In this document: piece by piece, positions 59,040 through 64,000 of the stretch | Layout: each line of letters starts with the position of its first letter | Numbering within the stretch: the first letter of the stretch is position 1 | DNA from: Nephrocerus scutellatus | Taxonomy: Eukaryota > Arthropoda > Insecta > Diptera > Pipunculidae | Reading direction: 5' to 3' | Length of the DNA stretch: 64,000 nucleotides | Assembly (NCBI GenBank): GCA_947095585.1 | Contig: OX352765.1 | Location: 27,744,254-27,808,253 of the forward strand | The notes under the pieces: model-generated | The model's database searches: none | What the model saw: the letters and a program-made list of their open reading frames with translations, nothing else | Told to the model about the DNA's origin: nothing | Position numbers and translations under genes: made by a program

Positions 59040-59545
59040 CTGTGTAGTTCCAAGTGCACATTTGCAGAGTCTTCTGCAAGACGCCAAGTTCCACTCCGAA
59101 ATCGCTACTTGGTGAGCTTTACACTAACAAGTTCCTATCAGACGGCTAATGTGTAGTTTGATTCTTTTGCCAGATCGCTTGAAGTAATGGGATATTTCCA
59201 GCGCTTCTACAGAAGGCAGTCGATCTCATCATACCGGGTATGATTGCTTTTTGCTTTATTTAGAGCCAGCTACAACTTTGTGTATTTTCCTACATTCCTC
59301 GGTTTTCCAGGCAGAACTTCATGCCATTGAGATCAGCGCCTGGTTTAACCTTTATAAAGGAATTAAAGAAGAGAATAGAATATATATCTTTTCAGATAGA
59401 CAGGCAGCACTTAGAGCGCTGTCGTCCAATTTGATTGACTCGATATCATTTAAACACTGTTGTGATGTACTGCAATATCTTGCTAGACATAACAAAGTCA
59501 AACTCGGCTGGGTCCTTGGTCATCAGGGAAAAGCAGGTAACGCAT
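59040..59545 (+). pseudogene. LINE RNase H remnant (LOA/I-like)
   Basis: At 59305-59545 the plus strand reads FQAELHAIEISAWFNLYKGI, IYIFSDRQAALRALSSNLID and VKLGWVLGHQGKAGN. This is a nearly complete RNase H domain with its conserved Glu and DSQAA-type motif (DRQAA). It ends abruptly where the ~122-bp tandem array begins. Upstream sequence is unreadable debris. Confidence 0.7.
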
Positions 59546-60435
59546 CTTTGAAGAAAATCGAGGTAATTTTTAAATAATTTACATGGGCACCGTCGGTTCA
59601 CTCCAAAAATTTTGCAAAAAATTTTGTCTATTGGAGGTACACATGTGTTTAAAATTTGAAGAAAATCGAGCTAATTTTTAAATAATTTACATGGACACCC
59701 CTCGGTCCTCAGGGTTCGTTCACTCCAAAAAATTTACAAAAAATGTTTTCCATCAGTGATGCACATGTGTTTAAAATTTGAAGAAAATCGGGTTAATTTT
59801 TAAATAATTTACATGGACACCCCTCGGTCCTCAGGGTTCGTTCACTCCAAAAAATGTACAAAAAGTTTTGTCCATTGGAGGTACACATGTGTTTGAAATT
59901 TGAATTAATATCGGGCTAATTTTTAAAAAATTTACATCGGCACCCCTCGGGCCTCAGGGCCCGATCACGCCAAAAAATTTACAAAAAATGTTTTCCATCA
60001 GTGATGCACATGTGTTTAAAATTTGAAGAAAATCGGGTTAATTTTTAAATAATTTACATGGACACCCCTCCTAAGTCCTAAACGAAGTTTCTAGCGTTAG
60101 AATTAACAGAGCAATTTCCATAAACATGGGTCAGGCTTTTTCTTAGAATATACCCAAGAATCATTTCCCAAATTATTGTGTACGAATTATTGGATACCCT
60201 GTATTTAGTATGGCGTGATTTGATGCAGCTATATGGCATGATTATTAAAAAAAAACTGTATGGTGCCCCCCGACCCCGCGGCCCGATCACTCTCATATTT
60301 TAATAGAAAGTGTTGTCACCGGAAATACACATGTGTGCAAAGTTTCAATAAAATCAGGTCAAAATTTTATCGCAAGATTCCACGACAAACAGACAAACAC
60401 ACGGTCACGCGAAATATAGAGAATTTGATCATCAT
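59546..60435 (+). repeat. ~122-bp tandem array with terminal block
   Basis: Four monomers contain CACATGTGTTTAAAATTTGA, AGAAAATCGGGTTAATTTTT, ACATGGACACCCCTCGG and TTCACTCCAAAAAATTTACA. The CACATGTGT marks fall at about 59640, 59762, 59884 and 60007. After an unrelated 200 bp, a last unit (60280-60435) carries the terminal block CACGACAAACAGACAAACAC and AAATATAGAGAATTT. The same unit occurs singly at 11926 and inverted at 52480. Confidence 0.75.
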
Positions 60436-60488
60436 CGTAACTTAACTTCCTGTCTTTTTATTGCCGCCGTGAAAAATAGTCAGAAGTC

Positions 60489-60753
60489 TCAACTTACGTT
60501 AGGACTCCTGCAGGTTACTGTCCAGACAAACTCAACTAATATAAGGACACAACGCAAACTAATCATTTGCAGCGCTACAAATTTGCTAATAAGATCTTGA
60601 AATAGATCAAAACTAGCATCGGTTTTTTCAGTAATATTAAGATGTACTTCAGTGTATGACGTGCAGTTAACTAATACAAAGAAAAACAATATACATGCAT
60701 ATGTGCTGCTTTTGTATAAATGTATATTATTTATTTTAACCACAAATACCATT
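60489..60753 (-). CDS. possible small secreted protein or first exon, unidentified
   Basis: From ATG at about 60753 the minus strand reads MVFVVKINNIHLYKSSTYAC, then a hydrophobic stretch (ILFFFVLV) that could be a signal peptide. TEVHLNITEKTDASFDLFQD, with an N-glycosylation site (NIT), follows, and the frame is open to 60489. I do not recognise the family. It could be the first exon of a secreted or membrane protein, such as a chemosensory receptor, but no downstream exon was found. The upstream continuation of the same frame to 60875 starts at a non-ATG codon. Low confidence. Confidence 0.25.
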
Positions 60754-60899
60754 TTCCACTTAAACAACACAAAAAAGCTTAACTGTTGACACAAAAATAT
60801 CCTTTTCCATTTCATACAAGAAGTTTGCTCTACTTCGAGTTCAATAGAAAAGAGGAAATTCTGGTCGCCCAGCACTTTCTTTTATTGTTTTACCGCACA

Positions 60900-61760
60900 G
60901 TTTGTCGATTTGAGAACCCCGAGAAGTTTTAAACTGCGAGCTCCTATAAATCATGAAACATGAATTTTGCTACATTAACACCGAAGAGAATGTTTGCAGA
61001 GCATGGTGCGCTTTGTTCTTAAAATTTCGGTACCGAATAATTGATAACTCACAGCACTCCTCTTCGTTCGTATGAGAACATCCATCCCTTAGAGATGAAG
61101 TTTCAAACTTTTTGAAAAGCAAAAGTTGTGTGCAATTATCTCGTGGTTCATTCACCCGCCGTTCGTTGGCGAGAGGACAAGCAACGAATCAACGCATGCG
61201 ATACAAATGGCTGATTAAAGGCACGCACTTTGTAGACCTGTCGTTGCTCGACTAACACAGGTACACATTTTTAAATCCAACACTCCTAGAGCCAACATCC
61301 GAGTGACACCATAACCTACCAACGGCAAACTGCTCTCCTTTCTCACTGGGTTGTTCTGAAATTTAGTAGATTGTATATTGAGCCTTCTCATTGAAGTTGT
61401 CAGTTCCATTTGGGACTGGGAGAAACCTTTCGTTACGCGTAGGCAAATGTATTCTATGTAATGTTTATCTTCCATTCTCTGAGCATGAACTTTTTCATAT
61501 AAAGTTCCTAAAAATTGTGATGCTTTAGAATGTTGGAGTTGGGTGTAGTTTTACTAATTTTCTCTTTAATTTTATGTAAATTAATTTCTTTTATTATTCT
61601 GTGTTTTGTAAAATTAAGCATCCCAATTACCAAAGGCAAAATGTACTGAATGTGTTTTTAATGCGTACAGTGGAGCAAGATGTTTTGCAGGTTTACAAGA
61701 TTGCTTGGCGAGTTCGTCAGCCATACAGTTTCCCGGAATGTCTCCGTGTGTGAGATAATC
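60900..61760. other. no gene recognised
   Basis: Short ORFs on the minus strand lack any recognisable motif. No repeat was identified. Confidence 0.3.
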
Positions 61761-61764
61761 GGCA

Positions 61765-62440
61765 GTTAAGGGCTAAAATTAAATGGTGCTTCATCGACAA
61801 AAGTCGTCGTCCATCAAATCACTGTTGTTGAGTTAATCCACATCAAAAGTTGTAAAAAATTGTAACGTTTATTGCTCAGGTTGCGCTCGCCGGAAACTCA
61901 GAGTTCGCGACATCGATGAGGAGTTGCAAATTAATAGGAGTGTTTTAGTAGATTTGGGTGTATGATGATTTCTTTTAATTCGAGTAATTACTTACTATAC
62001 TTAACAATGATTAAAGCTACATATAAAACTACTTGCTAGAGAGGCGACATGGGGTCGGTAGTTCTGAGACGGCACTATGGGCTAATTTCCCAACTCAAAA
62101 TAGTCAAACGAGAGCGGTGCGATTCGCGCTGTTCATTTGACAACCGGCAAACTAACGTAGTTCCTAGGAAAGAAAGAACGGACGTTTCGTTCGATCGACA
62201 GGTTGAATTGTTTACTCGATTGACCAAAAAGAACGTATTGATTAGCAAAAAAAATATATTTGGTGATGGGCGCACTTGCAATGCTTTGGGGTGGTGAAGT
62301 TGGTGTACTTCCACACTTTTGCTGTCAGTTACCAGATGGTACCACTAGGATTGCCCAATGAATAATATTCTGTGCGATAGACCGTTGCGGTCCAAGGCCT
62401 AGCTTCGCCCAATACCGAAATATAAAAGGCAACTCTTGTA
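61765..62440 (-). pseudogene. two pieces of a mariner like the one at 9700-11190
   Basis: 61780-61862 (TGGTGCTTCATCGACAAAAG, ACTGTTGTTGAGTTAATCC) matches 10918-11003, the helix-turn-helix coding part. 62325-62440 (AGTTACCAGATGGTACCACT, ATATAAAAGGCAAC) matches the 5' leader at 11130-11185. They are about 460 bp apart here but about 125 bp apart there, so about 330 bp (roughly 61870-62310) was inserted or rearranged between them. Confidence 0.6.
62358..62408 (-). repeat. 51-bp SINE 3' end with target duplication
   Basis: The reverse complement reads AGCTAGGCCTTGGACCGCAA, CGGTCTATCGCACAGA and ATATTATT, the last part of the SINE. GCCCAAT flanks it on both sides (about 62353 and 62408). It is a severely 5'-truncated insertion, in minus orientation, into the mariner leader. 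Confidence 0.7.
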
Positions 62441-62520
62441 CCAAAGAAAAAATGCCAAAATGTTGACACTCTTTATGCTCGAGGTTGCCATATAGGATTC
62501 TAACCGCAAGTGTCAAAAAT

Positions 62521-63720
62521 TATTACAAAGTGGTCCCAATGACAGTTCCAACGAGGTATCAATTATTAACATAGTTAGTATACAGTCGAGATATTCGCGT
62601 TAAAAGGTGAATTTTGTCTGCAGTTAACCACCCGTTTGGAAATTAGAAACTTCTAAGCTTTTTCATATCCAGCGATATTTATGTCGAAACTATTGCCTCC
62701 TCCCAGTGTGCAATGCTGTTGAGTGAAACTAAAGAGTACATCAAGACTACACTCAGCAAAAGTCTCTCAATGATGGTCCTGCTGAGTGTTTTTCTGACGA
62801 AGGCGATATCAAAATGACATTATATGCAATCTCTCTCACGCACTGGATTTCCACATTTGGTGCAAAATAAAATATTCCCTAGGATGTCAGTTTGATTTTG
62901 TGATTGCTCTCGTTCGGACCAACCGAACACGGGAGGACTACGTCGCGATTGTTACGCCTGCAAAATACATAATCTTCCTCGTCGGGATAGTTCGGAAAAG
63001 TTGTTCCCAAATTTTCGGATTATATTCGGTACGAAATGGAGACTATCGTATAGGATTACGTTCATGTCCATGAGTGGTTGTCTATGGATTTCGGTTTGAT
63101 TTTCCCTACCTATGGTCGTCAGATTGTTGATTGTTGTTACTATCACTGTGATCTGTTCTTTTGTTAACCTAATGTGACTTTTATTATTAGCTGATGTTCT
63201 TGGCATTGCCACTCCTTTTGGACGGTGCGGGGACGGGGACTAACCACCCGAGTTGCAGGAAACAAAGAAGTCTGGTGCTCGCTCTCTTCTTGTGCTGATA
63301 AGAGAATGTCTACCTCGTTGGTAAAGTCTTATCAGTATTTTGGCTGTTTTTGTTTGAAAAGTTCATCTCATTGATAATACAAAGGATTCGTTTATCGCTA
63401 ACGGTAACGCGCGGTTGAGTGTTGCGGTATTGTGATTCGTTTTCAGATAATTACATAATAAATTATATAAAGAAAATATCCTTTGCGTTAAGCACAGCAT
63501 ACACAATTATTACGATAATGATAATTATCACAATATCTTTTGGACAGCATATATTGTAATGTTTTGTGAGCGTTCGTAATTTTTTTTTTAATATTTCGCA
63601 AAGAAAATTATATATTGCATTTTGGAATAGATTTATGTTTTATGTTTGTAAATTAAATTCAATCGATTTAACACGGCGACGTAATCAGCCTTAAACTGGA
63701 TTACCCTTGCAACAATGCAG
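62521..63720. other. no exon recognised; may precede the Q-rich gene
   Basis: No coding domain recognised. It ends with TTACCCTTGCAACAATGCAG, which could be a splice acceptor for the exon that follows. Confidence 0.3.
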
Positions 63721-64000
63721 GCCCGTGGCAGATGGTGAGCGATGGCAGTGCTGTTCCTGTAGGTGGTGCATTATCACAAGCACAGGGAAAAAATTCTAGC
63801 CAGAGTAGCAGCACTCGTACTACAGTTACCGTCTGCCATCAGCAGCAGCAGCAACAGCAACAACATCAAGTGCAGAAGCAACAGCAACAACATCATCAGC
63901 AGGTTCAACATCAGCTTTTGCAACAGTTTCAACAAAAACAACAACAACAGCAGCAGCAGCAACAACAACAACAACAACACCAACAGCAGCAACAACAAAA
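63721..64000 (+). CDS. glutamine-rich coding exon, cut by the window end
   Basis: After a possible acceptor ending in CAG at 63720 the frame is open to the window end. It reads PWQMVSDGSAVPVGGALSQA, then a Ser/Thr-rich SSQSSSTRTTVTVCH and long Gln/His tracts encoded by mixed CAG and CAA. Mixed codons, and interruptions such as VQK and QLLQQF, argue for a protein tract, not a simple DNA repeat. Q-rich stretches are typical of insect transcription factors and RNA-binding proteins. An ATG lies at 63732, so this could also be the first coding exon. I cannot identify the gene. The antisense Leu-rich ORF is an artefact of the repeat. Confidence 0.55.

Noticed and set aside
63774..63998. Leucine-rich ORF on the minus strand
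   Set aside because: It is the complement of CAG/CAA repeats; the plus-strand Gln-rich reading has a splice acceptor and varied residues.

Overview
The window looks like nuclear DNA of a higher fly. It is AT-rich, and its genes have short introns with GT/AG borders except where transposons have lengthened them. The gene products resemble Drosophila proteins. The repeat content (a DD41D 'rosa-type' mariner, several decayed mariners, a tRNA-derived SINE with an ATT tail, Jockey/LOA/RTE-like LINE remains) points to a true fruit fly (Tephritidae). That family-level call is an inference.

The first 21 kb hold almost no recognisable host gene. They contain decayed transposons: a mariner at 1.1-2.2 kb, a LINE reverse transcriptase at 4.2-4.9 kb, a mariner at 9.7-11.2 kb split by a SINE, a DD41D relic at 13.1-14.3 kb and an RTE-like reverse transcriptase at 19.1-20.1 kb. 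They also hold a long degenerate GTCTTGAG minisatellite (7.2-8.5 kb) and a ~150-bp satellite (16.1-16.8 kb). A clean start-codon exon of an unidentified gene lies on the minus strand at 21.0-21.2 kb.

The centre, 24-56 kb, holds five conserved genes. Arginine methyltransferase Art7/PRMT7 (+, 24.3-26.5 kb) is tail-to-tail with a tektin (-, 26.7-31.1 kb). Next come a complete DD41D mariner with an open transposase (31.4-32.7 kb), the ubiquitin-conjugating-enzyme variant Uev1A (+, 33.8-39.4 kb), cytochrome c1 (-, 46.2-47.9 kb), and an F-box protein resembling nutcracker/FBXO7 (+, 51.1-56.0 kb). The genes serve different functions (protein methylation, axoneme structure, K63 ubiquitin chains, respiratory complex III, SCF/proteasome regulation) and do not form a pathway. 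The long introns of tektin, Uev1A and the F-box gene are filled with nested LINE, SINE and mariner remains.

The last 8 kb again carry repeats: the GTCTTGAG minisatellite in opposite orientation, a ~122-bp tandem array and mariner/SINE debris. The window ends inside a glutamine-rich coding exon (63.7-64.0 kb).

The least explained signal is a short foldback repeat family (copies at 0.8, 22.4 and 23.8 kb). Its internal sequence is shared, but each copy has its own matched inverted ends and its own palindromes.
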